Part shown: one piece after another, positions 8,345 to 15,231 of the stretch | Layout: each line of letters begins with the position of its first letter | Position numbering within the stretch: position 1 is the stretch's first letter | From: WYZ-LMO6 sp964509845 | GTDB lineage: Archaea; Hadarchaeota; Hadarchaeia; Hadarchaeales; WYZ-LMO6 | Direction: 5' to 3' | DNA length: 16,505 nucleotides | Assembly (NCBI GenBank): GCA_964509845.1 | Contig: CAZDZG010000024.1 | Location: forward strand, 1-16,505 | The notes under the pieces: model-generated | The model's database searches: none | The model's input: only the letters and a program-made list of their open reading frames with translations | Told to the model about the DNA's origin: nothing | Position numbers and translations under genes: made by a program

Positions 8345-8994
8345 TTCCTCACCTCCACCTTGATCGGCTTGCCCATGGTGGTTTTCACGTAAAGATGCTT
8401 GAGGCGGCCCTTACCCTTCTGCAGGACTTGCTCCAGCGCCTCGAGCACGCTCATCGCGTTCTCGGCGATCTTCTCCGCCGGCATCTCTTCGCTCCCTATC
8501 CTGGCCCTCAGGGCAGGTTGGTCTCTGGTTCTCATGAAGAGGAGCTTGCGCGCCCTCTCCACCACCTGCTGGAGGTTGGAGGAGGAGGGGACGGGCTTGG
8601 GTATCTTGTCCCTGGGGCCCAGGATGCGACCGAGCAGTTTGCCGATGAGGGGCATGAGCTCGGGCTGGGAGAGGAAGACATCGTACTCCTTTGCCAGCTT
8701 CTTGACCCTCTTGGGATCCTTCGCCAGGGCCTCCAGCTCCTCCCTGGAGATCACCAGGTCGGCCCCGGCCTCCTTGGCCCTGAGGGCCATCTCCCCCTCC
8801 GCGAAGAAGACCACCTTCCTCCTCTTTCCGGTCCCGTGGGGAAGGAAGGCCTCAAGGGAGATCCTCTCCTCGGCCTTTTTCAGGTCCAGGTTGTCCAGCG
8901 TGATCTGAAGCTCCACCGCCTGCTTGAACCTCCTCCCCCTTCCCGCCTCCACCGCCTTTTGCACGGCCTCGATGAGGGCCTCCCTGGAGATCAT
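8341..8994 (-). CDS. rpl1: ribosomal protein L1
   Basis: Large-subunit protein of the mobile L1 stalk, which guides deacylated tRNA from the E site. The 217 residues match archaeal L1. Visible blocks include AVELQITLDNLDLKK (26-40), EAFLPHGTGKRRKV (48-61), the central domain around 75-155 with LLGRILGPRDKIPKP (119-133), and the C-terminal TTMGKPIKVEVRK. The ATG overlaps the rpl11 stop as ATGA (8991-8994), and its own stop overlaps the rpl10 start in the same way. In methanococci L1 represses its own operon by binding an mRNA mimic of its 23S site; I looked near the start and did not recognise such a mimic by eye, so regulation of this type is not shown here. Confidence 0.96.
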   Translation of the reverse strand: MISREALIEAVQKAVEAGRGRRFKQAVELQITLDNLDLKKAEERISLEAFLPHGTGKRRKVVFFAEGEMALRAKEAGADLVISREELEALAKDPKRVKKLAKEYDVFLSQPELMPLIGKLLGRILGPRDKIPKPVPSSSNLQQVVERARKLLFMRTRDQPALRARIGSEEMPAEKIAENAMSVLEALEQVLQKGKGRLKHLYVKTTMGKPIKVEVRK

Positions 8995-9458
8995 GTGAGT
9001 TCCTCCTCGTACTTGCCTTCGTCGATTTCCCTCTGAACCTCCCGCGGATCCTTCCCTTCCACCGTCACCCCCATGCTCTTACAGGTGCCCAGCACCTCCT
9101 TCACCCTGTTCTTCAGGCTTCCTCCCCCCCCTTTCTCCTTGGCGATCTTGATGACCTGGGAAAGGGAGAGATTGCCCACCGTCTCCTTGCCTGGCGTTTT
9201 GGCACCCTTCTCCAGCCCCAGCTCCCTCTTCACCAGCACGGAAACGGGGGGTGAGCCCACCTCTATCTGGAACTCCTTGGTCTTCCTGTCAACCGTAAGG
9301 ATCACGGGAACCTTCATCCCGCTGAACTTCGCGGTTTCCTGGTTTATCCGCTGGACCACCAGCCCCACGTTCACCCCGAGGGGGCCCAGGGCAGGACCCA
9401 GCGGGGGACCGGGGGTGGCCTTGCCGCCCTCCACCAGCAGCTTTATCCTGGTTTTCAT
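8991..9458 (-). CDS. rpl11: ribosomal protein L11
   Basis: Binds the GTPase-associated region of 23S rRNA next to the L10/L12 stalk. The 155 residues are typical. The N-terminal signature GGKATPGPPLGPALGPLGVN (11-30) is complete; the C-terminal RNA-binding domain (about 75-140) includes VGNLSLSQVIKIAKEK and the TCKSMGV block (129-135). ATG start with GGTGAAAGGGGTGG upstream. A 42-base gap to the Spt5 stop holds a strong TTTTTAG box centred 26.5 bases before the ATG, which makes this the first gene of an rpl11-rpl1-rpl10(-rpl12-dhs) unit, probably transcribed without a 5' leader. Read-through from the ftsZ-secE-spt5 part is also possible. Confidence 0.97.
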   Translation of the reverse strand: MKTRIKLLVEGGKATPGPPLGPALGPLGVNVGLVVQRINQETAKFSGMKVPVILTVDRKTKEFQIEVGSPPVSVLVKRELGLEKGAKTPGKETVGNLSLSQVIKIAKEKGGGGSLKNRVKEVLGTCKSMGVTVEGKDPREVQREIDEGKYEEELT

Positions 9459-9480
9459 CGAAAACCACCCCTTTCACCGG

Positions 9481-9488
9481 CTAAAAAG
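9481..9488 (-). promoter_or_regulatory. candidate TATA box of the rpl11 operon
   Basis: Minus-strand CTTTTTAG, preceded by GC. Its centre is 26.5 bases upstream of the rpl11 ATG, the same spacing as at acs and at the tRNA-Val 5' end. It lies in the only sizeable gap within the ribosomal-protein block. Confidence 0.6.
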
Positions 9489-9500
9489 GCTTTTCCAGGC

Positions 9501-9989
9501 TCACTTCTCCTCCGTACCCTTCCTCTGTATCACCTTCACGGCTTCCGATTTGACCGTGACGGGTATGGGAACGGTGGCCTCGAAGAGCTCCACGGTCACC
9601 TCCTCCTTCTCCTTGTCCACCTGTACGATGCGGGCCCTCTCCCCCTTAAAGGGCCCGGCGGTGATCTCCACCAGGTCCCCCACCTCCATCCTCACCACGG
9701 AGGGTTTGGGGGCCAGGTACTGCTCCAAATCCTGGATGGAGAGCTCGCCGGAAACCATCCCCCTGGCGTGCTTCACCCCCATCCTGGCCCTCTCCACCGA
9801 GCTCCTTCCGTAGGCCTCCACGAAGATGTACCCGGAGAGGTTGGCGGGGGCCATCACGGCTAGGATGGGGAGGTTGTGCTTTCTGGCGTGGGCCATGAGG
9901 ACGTCCGCCGTGTTCTTTTCCTGTCCCACCGTCACCCTGATGGCATAGATGGAGGAGCGCTGCACCTCTTCCTTTTCCTCCAGGCTCAA
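9501..9989 (-). CDS. spt5: transcription elongation factor Spt5 (NusG homologue)
   Basis: Binds the RNA polymerase clamp with Spt4 and raises processivity. The 162 residues have the compact archaeal form: an NGN domain at about 13-95 (SSIYAIRVTVGQEKNTADVL, then SGYIFVEAYG at 52-61) and one KOW domain at about 102-150 (VGDLVEITAGPFKGERARI). The start is TTG at 9987-9989, whose bases overlap the secE stop as TTGA (9986-9989). GGAGGTG lies almost against it, with only one or two bases of spacing, so a GTG eight codons inside is a possible alternative; the family sequence resumes only after that point, so homology does not decide. The 4-base overlap matches the other junctions of this operon and favours TTG. 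Co-location with secE and rpl11 is a conserved gene order. Confidence 0.95.
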   Translation of the reverse strand: MSLEEKEEVQRSSIYAIRVTVGQEKNTADVLMAHARKHNLPILAVMAPANLSGYIFVEAYGRSSVERARMGVKHARGMVSGELSIQDLEQYLAPKPSVVRMEVGDLVEITAGPFKGERARIVQVDKEKEEVTVELFEATVPIPVTVKSEAVKVIQRKGTEEK

Positions 9990-10147
9990 CCACCTCCCAC
10001 CAGCAGGTATCCCAGTGTCATCAGGAGAAAGCCCAGCAGCCCCACAAGCAGGATTCCCAGTCCCGTTATCTTGGAGGTCTGCATGAACTCCTCCTGACTG
10101 GGCTTCCTGGCCACCAGCAGGACCCGCTTTATCTCGTTGAGGTTCAT
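9986..10147 (-). CDS. secE: preprotein translocase subunit SecE (Sec61 gamma)
   Basis: A 53-codon gene found by translating between ftsZ and spt5. It begins MNLNEIKRVLLVARKPSQEE and ends YLLVGGG. The amphipathic N-terminal helix (about 3-25) carries the RKPSxEEF pattern typical of archaeal SecE, followed by one membrane span (about 28-49). SecE clamps the two halves of the SecY channel at the membrane. The ATG overlaps the ftsZ stop as ATGA (10144-10147) and the TGA overlaps the TTG start of spt5, so all three genes are translationally linked. Length and single span match archaeal Sec61 gamma (about 55-65 residues). Small size makes it easy to miss in automatic calls. Confidence 0.93.
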   Translation of the reverse strand: MNLNEIKRVLLVARKPSQEEFMQTSKITGLGILLVGLLGFLLMTLGYLLVGGG

Positions 10148-11250
10148 AGGCTCCTCAATCCCAGGTCTATCTCTTGGGGCTTAAGCTTAGGCAGGGGAGG
10201 CCTGGTGGCGGAATGGGGCGAGTAAACCCCGGTCACCACCAGCAGCACCCTGAGCTTGTTCTTCAGCTCCTCCGAGATCTGGGCCCCACAGATCACGTGG
10301 GCGTCAGGATCGAGCACTTCCGACACCTTACCAAAAACCTTTCCGGCCTCGCTGAGCGTGAGGCTAGGTCCGCCCACCACGTTGATGAGGGCCCTTTTAG
10401 CCCCCGTGATGTCAGCCTCCAGCAGGGGGCTGTGGATGGCCTCCTCCACAGCTTCCTCCGCCCTGTTTTCGCTATCGGACTCCCCTATCCCTATCAGGGC
10501 TGTTCCGCTGTTCCTCAGCACGGTCTCCAGGTCCGCGAAGTCCAGGTTGATGAGGCCGGGCTTGGTTATGGTCTCCGTTATTCCTTTCACGGCGTTCATG
10601 ATGATCTGATCCGCCACCTTGAAGGCCGCCCCCAACGGTAGGTCGGGAGCCATTTCCAGAAGCTTGTCGTTGGGAATCACTATCACCGCATCCACGTTTT
10701 CCTTCAGCCTCTCCAGCCCCTGCCTGGCATTAACCATCCTCCTGTTTCCCTCCACCTTGAAGGGAAGGGTGACCACGGCCACCGTGAGGGCACCCAGCTT
10801 CTTGGCTATCTCGGCCACCACCGGGGAGGCACCCGTTCCGGTTCCTCCTCCGAGGCCGCAGGTGATGAAGATCATGTCGGCACCATACAGATGATCCTTT
10901 ATGAGCTCCTCGTCCTCCCTGGCGGCCTGCTCCCCTTTGGTGGGATCCGCCCCCGCCCCCAGCCCACCCGTGGTTTGCTTCCCTATCAGAAGCTTCCTGT
11001 CGGCCAGCGTGTAGAGGAGGTCTTGGGCATCCGTATTGATGGCTATGGTCTCCGCCCCGTATATTCCCACCTCCATCATCCTGGAGAGCGTGTTCCCTCC
11101 GCTTCCCCCGCACCCCACCACCAGGATCTTCACAGAGGCCTTTTCCTGGATCTCCTTCAGCTCCTGATCGGTGTATCCCTTGATTCCGGGCTTTTCCACC
11201 TTTCCCAACTCCCGGATACCCGGTTTGGCACTCAAAGGCGAAGCCATCAT
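10144..11250 (-). CDS. ftsZ: cell division GTPase FtsZ
   Basis: Tubulin-like GTPase that forms the mid-cell ring. At 368 residues it has the full fold: nucleotide-binding start VKILVVGCGGSGGNT (40-54), tubulin signature GGGTGTGASP (134-143), NRRMVNARQGLE (169-180), and T7 loop NLDFADL (235-241) that supplies the catalytic aspartate. The archaeal FtsZ1 N-terminal extension is about 38 residues. The tail ends in IDLGLRSL, a short hydrophobic peptide in the position where archaeal FtsZ binds its membrane anchor SepF; that role is inferred. Two ATGs in a row begin the gene; GGTGA sits one base before the first and four before the second, so the second (11247) may be used. It heads the secE-spt5 transcript, with a TTTAAAA box upstream. 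Only one ftsZ is present here; many euryarchaea carry a second elsewhere. Confidence 0.97.
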   Translation of the reverse strand: MMASPLSAKPGIRELGKVEKPGIKGYTDQELKEIQEKASVKILVVGCGGSGGNTLSRMMEVGIYGAETIAINTDAQDLLYTLADRKLLIGKQTTGGLGAGADPTKGEQAAREDEELIKDHLYGADMIFITCGLGGGTGTGASPVVAEIAKKLGALTVAVVTLPFKVEGNRRMVNARQGLERLKENVDAVIVIPNDKLLEMAPDLPLGAAFKVADQIIMNAVKGITETITKPGLINLDFADLETVLRNSGTALIGIGESDSENRAEEAVEEAIHSPLLEADITGAKRALINVVGGPSLTLSEAGKVFGKVSEVLDPDAHVICGAQISEELKNKLRVLLVVTGVYSPHSATRPPLPKLKPQEIDLGLRSL

Positions 11251-11278
11251 TTCACCTTGTGGAGGAGGACCTTGTTGG

Positions 11279-11285
11279 TTTTAAA
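11279..11285 (-). promoter_or_regulatory. candidate TATA box of ftsZ-secE-spt5
   Basis: Minus-strand GCTTTAAAACC, overlapping the TAA stop of dtdA. Box centre is about 32 bases before the first ftsZ ATG and 35 before the second, implying a leader of roughly 5-9 bases that would include the GGTGA ribosome-binding sequence. Confidence 0.45.
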
Positions 11286-12096
11286 GCTTTTGAGAAAGGG
11301 CCTGCCTTACGGTGAGTTTGGGTATTCCCAGCCGGGCGGAGGTTTCTTCCACCACCTTCCTTTGCTGAGAGATCATCCCCTCCCCGTCCATCAGGATCAG
11401 CTCGGCCCCTCCCTCGGTTTTCTTCACGGCCTCCTCCAGCAGTTCACCCGTTATGGGGGAGTATTTGGGGAAGAGGTGTCCCACCAGATAGGGGGTCTTA
11501 AGCACGGCTTCCGTGTGGGCGGGAGAATAGTGGGTTCCTCCCACCCCCACGGCCCTCTTCCCCTTAGGGAGGGGATGGAGGAGGGCCTTCGCCACAGCCC
11601 TTCCGGCCTCTTCCCTGCTCCACTCTTCCTTCCCGCTTCCTATCTCCACGAAGGTGACGGGAACCTCCAGGTCCACCGGCCCGTGGTGGGTGGCCTCCAG
11701 GCACACCCTGTGGGGGAGGTCCTCCTCCTCCTTGGCCAGCACCAGATGTCTAAGGATGCCCGCCACGGTTTCCGGCTTGGCTATGGCGAGCCTCCCCTCC
11801 TCCGGCTTCCCTGGGACGTGAACGGAGAGGGTGGGAAGGCCCGACCGGCTGACGTGCCTGGAGAGGATCAGGACCTCGCTGGCAGGAAGGGGGAGGGAGG
11901 TGAGGTTCAGCGGATCCTCCTCCACCGGCAGGAGCACGAATTCTTCCAGCCGGTAGGCCCGTCCCCAGGGACGGAAGGGATAGAGCTTGAGGAGTTGGTG
12001 GCAGATGTTGCGGGCGGCCGGATCCTTTCTGTGGGCCAGAAGCAGCTTGGACAGGCTTTCTCCCGCCCCTTCTCCCTCTGCCGGCTCGGAGTTCAT
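11281..12096 (-). CDS. dtdA: D-aminoacyl-tRNA deacylase, archaeal/plant DTD2 type
   Basis: Hydrolyses D-amino acids from tRNA, and in recent work also removes D-aminoacyl-tRNAs N-modified by aldehydes. The 271 residues match the DTD2/GEK1 family: SRHVSRSGLPTLSVHVPG (79-96), EATHHGPVDLE (134-144), VEIGSGKEEW (150-159) and GVGGTHYSP (184-192) are the conserved zinc-site and substrate blocks. The first 15 residues (Glu/Gly-rich) are not conserved and a slightly later start is possible. The ATG is three bases after the acs stop, with no clear ribosome-binding site of its own, so translation is probably coupled to acs and the two share a promoter. The gene is unrelated to bacterial DTD1. Pairing with acs is discussed in the findings. 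Confidence 0.93.
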   Translation of the reverse strand: MNSEPAEGEGAGESLSKLLLAHRKDPAARNICHQLLKLYPFRPWGRAYRLEEFVLLPVEEDPLNLTSLPLPASEVLILSRHVSRSGLPTLSVHVPGKPEEGRLAIAKPETVAGILRHLVLAKEEEDLPHRVCLEATHHGPVDLEVPVTFVEIGSGKEEWSREEAGRAVAKALLHPLPKGKRAVGVGGTHYSPAHTEAVLKTPYLVGHLFPKYSPITGELLEEAVKKTEGGAELILMDGEGMISQQRKVVEETSARLGIPKLTVRQALSQKL

Positions 12097-12099
12097 GGA

Positions 12100-13992
12100 T
12101 TAGCCACGTCTCAGAAGCTCCTTGATCTCCTCCACCACCGCAGGATCCTCTATGGTGGAGTAATCCCCCAAGGGCTGATCCGAGAGTAGGGCCCTCAGGA
12201 GCCTCCTCATGATCTTGCCGCTGCGGGTCTTGGGCAGCCTGTTTACGAAGAAAAAGCCCCCGAAGACCACCACCGGCCCCAGCAGGCTCCTCACCTTCTC
12301 CTTTATCTTTTCCTTCAGCTCCTCGGAGGGCGAGAAACCCCCCTTCAGCACCACGAAAGCGCACGCTACCTCCTTTCTCACGGGATCCGGCATTCCCACC
12401 ACCGCAGCCTCTGCCACGGCTGGATGGGAGAGCAGGGCGCTCTCCACCTCTATGGCCCCTATCCGGTGCCCTGAGATCTTTATCACATCATCCGTCCGGG
12501 CTACGAACCAGAGGTACCCGTCCTCGTCCTTCCTTGCCACGTCCCCGGTGTAGTAGTAGGGGGGGATCCTGTTCCAGTATTCCTCCACGTACCTCCCCTC
12601 CGCCCTCCAGAGGGTCTGGATCAGCCCAGGGAAGGGTTTTTTTATCACGAAGATCCCCTCCACGCCCGGTGGTAGGGGGTTCCCCTTCTCGTCCACCACC
12701 TCCCCTTCCACCCCGGGAAGGGGTATGGTGGCCGACCCTGGTTTGATGGGTAGGAGGGAGATGCCGTAGGGATTCCCCACGATGGGTCCCCCAGTTTCGG
12801 TCTGCCACATGTGGTCCACCACGGGGGCCCTCCCCTTCAGGACCTTGTTCTGTAGCCAGTCCCAGGCAGGTGGGTTCAGGGGCTCTCCGGCCGAGGCCAC
12901 GAACTTGATGCTACTCAGGTCGTACTTGGAGGGCGGCTCCTCCCCGTACTTCATCAGGGTGCGGATGAGGGTGGGGGAAACCCACATCTTGGTCACCCGG
13001 TGTTTCTCCACCAGCTTCCAGAGGATCTCGGGGGAGGGATAGTCCGGGGTGCCCTCGTACATCAGGGTGGTGGCTCCCACGAGCAGGGGGCCGAAGAGCA
13101 CGTAGCTCGATCCCACGATCCACCCTATATCCGAAAGGCAGAACCAGACATCCCTCTCCTCCAGGCCGTAGACCCACTTCCCCATGGCGTAGACGTAGAC
13201 CTGGTAGCCACCGTGGGTGTGCACGGTTCCCTTGGGCTTGGCGGTGGTTCCCGAGGTGTATAGGATGAAGGCTGGGTCGTTGGCCTCCATGGGCACCACC
13301 TCGGCGTTCTCCTTCCTGCCCATCTTAAGGGCCTCCTCCCAGTAGAGATCCCTTCCCTTCTTCAGGGGCACCCCCTCTTTCCCTCTCCTGAGGACCACCA
13401 CCTTCTCCACCCGGTTGGGCAACTCTAGGGCCTTGTCCACGATCTCCTTCAGGTGGATGGGGGAGCCCCTCCGGTAAGCCAGGTCCGCGGTGAGCACCAC
13501 CTTGGGATCGGCGTCCGATATCCTTTCGGCCAGAGCGTGGTAACCGAAGCCGGCGAAGACGGGGGAGTAGATGGCCCCTATCCTAAGGCAGGCAAGGATC
13601 CCTATGGCGGCCTCCGGGACCATGGGCATGTAGAGGGTCACCCTGTCCCCCTTCCTCACCCCCATCGCCCGCAGGGCGGAGGCGAACCCCTTCACCTCCT
13701 CCAGCAGCTGCCGGTAGGTGAAAACGCGGCTCTCACCGGTTTCAGCAGATTCCCAGATCAGCGCGGGCTTGTCGCCCCTGCCCCTCTCCACCTGCCGGTC
13801 TAGGCAGTTGTAGGAGAGATTGGTGGTTCCCCCCACGAACCATTTGAAGAAGGGGTACTTTTCCCTCTCGAAGACCTTCCGGTAGGGCTGGAACCAGTGC
13901 AGTTCCCTGGCTACCCCATCCCAGAGCTTTTCAGGGTTCTTCCTCCCCAGCTCCATCATCTGCTGGAGCGGTGCAGGTAGAGTCAGGGGCAT
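12100..13992 (-). CDS. acs: AMP-forming acetyl-CoA (short-chain acyl-CoA) synthetase
   Basis: Activates acetate, or a similar short acid, through an acyl-adenylate to acyl-CoA. The 630-residue ANL-family enzyme has the ACS N-terminal helper region (about 25-85), the P-loop YTSGTTAKPKG (245-255; alanine replaces the usual second glycine), SDIGWIVGSSY (287-297), WQTETGG (396-402), YYTGD (480-484), the hinge region near 500-505, KISGHRIGAIEVESAL (505-520) and C-terminal PKTRSGKIMRR (588-597), where K593 is the catalytic lysine acetylated in other Acs proteins. The tryptophan before QTETG, which limits the acyl pocket, is kept, arguing for acetate or propionate; 3-hydroxypropionate cannot be excluded. 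ATG start; a TTTTTAAG box centred 26.5 bases upstream suggests a leaderless mRNA. dtdA follows after three bases. Archaea often use ADP-forming enzymes instead, so this marks an acetate-assimilating capacity. Confidence 0.93.
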   Translation of the reverse strand: MPLTLPAPLQQMMELGRKNPEKLWDGVARELHWFQPYRKVFEREKYPFFKWFVGGTTNLSYNCLDRQVERGRGDKPALIWESAETGESRVFTYRQLLEEVKGFASALRAMGVRKGDRVTLYMPMVPEAAIGILACLRIGAIYSPVFAGFGYHALAERISDADPKVVLTADLAYRRGSPIHLKEIVDKALELPNRVEKVVVLRRGKEGVPLKKGRDLYWEEALKMGRKENAEVVPMEANDPAFILYTSGTTAKPKGTVHTHGGYQVYVYAMGKWVYGLEERDVWFCLSDIGWIVGSSYVLFGPLLVGATTLMYEGTPDYPSPEILWKLVEKHRVTKMWVSPTLIRTLMKYGEEPPSKYDLSSIKFVASAGEPLNPPAWDWLQNKVLKGRAPVVDHMWQTETGGPIVGNPYGISLLPIKPGSATIPLPGVEGEVVDEKGNPLPPGVEGIFVIKKPFPGLIQTLWRAEGRYVEEYWNRIPPYYYTGDVARKDEDGYLWFVARTDDVIKISGHRIGAIEVESALLSHPAVAEAAVVGMPDPVRKEVACAFVVLKGGFSPSEELKEKIKEKVRSLLGPVVVFGGFFFVNRLPKTRSGKIMRRLLRALLSDQPLGDYSTIEDPAVVEEIKELLRRG

Positions 13993-14014
13993 CCTTCCCC
14001 CTTTTCTTCACCTG

Positions 14015-14022
14015 CTTAAAAA
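14015..14022 (-). promoter_or_regulatory. candidate TATA box of acs-dtdA
   Basis: Minus-strand TCTTTTTAAGCAGG in the 42-base gap between sua5 and acs. The centre is 26.5 bases before the acs ATG. A GGTGAA and a GGGGGAAGG lie between box and start, but at this spacing most of that segment would not be transcribed. Confidence 0.6.
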
Positions 14023-14034
14023 GATGAGGTGGGT

Positions 14035-15099
14035 TCAGGTGGTGGAGGCTTTAACGATCCTGTATCCCGAGGCCTTCCTGAGCCTGTTCATCACGGCCAC
14101 CCCCAGCCCGCGCAGGGGCACCCCCTCCGCCAGTATCACCTCCACTCCCTGGCTCTCCAGTTCCCTGAGGGCCCCGAAGAGCCTCCTGGCCACCTCTTCC
14201 AGGTTCTCCCGGCTTCCCAACGAACTCGCCACTTCCGCCCGGCATCGCAGGAGGGTCTCCTGGGTGGCAAGGATTCCCACCCTCTTCCCCTGCTTCTTAA
14301 GTTCCTCAGCCAGCTCCGCTATCTTCCCAGCCACCGCGGAGGGCTCCCCCTCCACCACCAGCAACTCAGCGTTGGGAGCGTAATGTCTGTGTTTCATGCC
14401 GGGGGATCTGGCCCTTTCCACCTCCATCTCCTTCTCGGCCACTGCGGAGGGATGAAAGGTGACCCTCCCCAGCACCTCCTCCAGAGCCTCGGGGGGCGTT
14501 CCTCCCGGGCGCAGGATTTGGGGTGGATTCACCGTGAGGTCCAGCACCGTGGACTCCACCCCCACCGCGGTGGGTCCCCCGTCCAGGATCAGGTCTATCC
14601 TTCCGTCCAGATCCTGTAGCACGTGCTCCGCCTTGGTGGGGCTGGGCCTCCCCGCCAGGTTGGCGCTGGGGGCCGCCACGGCAGTGCGGCTTCTCCTTAT
14701 GAGGGCCAGGGCCACCTCGTGCCTGGGCATCCGGAGGGCTATGGTCTCCAGGCCACAGGTGGTGACGGAGGGTACGGAGGGAGACTTCTTGAGAACCAGG
14801 GTGAGGGGACCTGGCCAGAATTTCCTCGCCAGCTCCTCGGCCTCGGGGGGTACCTCCCTTGCCAAGACGTACATCTCCTCCCTGTCCCCCACGTGAACGA
14901 TGGGAGGATTGTCGAGAGGCCTCTTCTTGGCCTCGAAGAGGGAGAGGACGGCCCGGGGGTTGAGGGCGTCGGCTCCCAGACCGTAGACGGTCTCGGTGGG
15001 GAAGGCCACGAGTCCTCCCTCCCTCAGTTTCCTAGCCGCCAGTTCCACCTTCTCCGGATCCGGATGTTCCGGATCCACCTTGAGCACCACCGTCTTCAT
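14035..15099 (-). CDS. sua5: L-threonylcarbamoyladenylate synthase Sua5
   Basis: Makes threonylcarbamoyl-AMP from threonine, bicarbonate and ATP, the first step of t6A37 modification of ANN-decoding tRNAs; the product goes to the KEOPS complex. The 354 residues show the long Sua5 form, not the short TsaC form. YrdC-like domain at about 1-215: FPTETVYGLGADA (33-45), AKKRPLDNPPIVHV (57-70), WPGPLTLVL (95-103), AAPSANLAGRPSPT (142-155) and ESTVLDL (182-188). The conserved linker SPGMKHRHYAP (232-242) covers the active site, and the C-terminal Sua5 domain (about 245-345) includes LRGLGVAVMNRLRKASG. ATG start. A TTTTAA box lies only about 24 bases upstream, immediately behind tRNA-Val, so the mRNA is expected to have essentially no leader, or the promoter lies further up and tRNA and sua5 share a transcript. 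Confidence 0.96.
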   Translation of the reverse strand: MKTVVLKVDPEHPDPEKVELAARKLREGGLVAFPTETVYGLGADALNPRAVLSLFEAKKRPLDNPPIVHVGDREEMYVLAREVPPEAEELARKFWPGPLTLVLKKSPSVPSVTTCGLETIALRMPRHEVALALIRRSRTAVAAPSANLAGRPSPTKAEHVLQDLDGRIDLILDGGPTAVGVESTVLDLTVNPPQILRPGGTPPEALEEVLGRVTFHPSAVAEKEMEVERARSPGMKHRHYAPNAELLVVEGEPSAVAGKIAELAEELKKQGKRVGILATQETLLRCRAEVASSLGSRENLEEVARRLFGALRELESQGVEVILAEGVPLRGLGVAVMNRLRKASGYRIVKASTT

Positions 15100-15119
15100 T
15101 CACCCACCTTCTCCTCGGG

Positions 15120-15125
15120 TTAAAA
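15120..15125 (-). promoter_or_regulatory. TTTTAA: candidate sua5 TATA box and tRNA-Val terminator
   Basis: Minus-strand reading after the tRNA-Val 3' end is ACC-TTTTAACCC. The four Ts can stop the tRNA transcript, while TTTTAA is placed about 24 bases before the sua5 ATG, as for a TATA box. Both roles are inferred. Confidence 0.4.
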
Positions 15126-15127
15126 GG

Positions 15128-15200
15128 TGGGCCCGCTGGGATTCGAACCCAGGATCTTCGCCTCGTCAAGGCGACGTCATGGCCGCTAGACCACGGGCCC
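15128..15200 (-). tRNA. tRNA-Val (GAC anticodon)
   Basis: Folds to a full 73-base cloverleaf: acceptor GGGCCCG pairing with CGGGCCC, D-arm GUC/GAC with the AGCGGCCA loop, anticodon stem UCGCC/GGCGA with loop UUGACGA, variable AGAUC, T-stem CUGGG/CCCAG with loop UUCGAAU, discriminator A. Anticodon 34-36 is GAC, reading GUC and GUU. CC but not CCA follows the discriminator in the genome. Position 37 is G, where tRNA-Val usually has A. No intron. Confidence 0.95.
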
Positions 15201-15221
15201 CAACCTTTCTCCTCCTTCGGC

Positions 15222-15231
15222 TATTTATTTA
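15222..15231 (-). promoter_or_regulatory. candidate TATA box of tRNA-Val
   Basis: Minus-strand TAAATAAATA, the most A/T-rich run in the region. The centre is 26.5 bases before the first base of the mature tRNA. The same run read on the + strand (TATTTATTTA) could drive rightward transcription into 15253-15437. Confidence 0.6.

Noticed and set aside
8900..8994. L1 autoregulatory binding site near the rpl1 start
   Set aside because: No stem-loop resembling the 23S L1 site could be drawn with confidence by eye.
11251..11276. Attenuator or anti-Shine-Dalgarno control in the ftsZ leader (CCTCCTCC and a twice-occurring ACAAGGT)
   Set aside because: With the box at 11279-11285, transcription should start near 11255, so most of this segment would not be in the mRNA.
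10891..12189. 432-codon + strand frame across dtdA and ftsZ
   Set aside because: Antisense shadow of two recognised genes; no domain pattern and no start signal.
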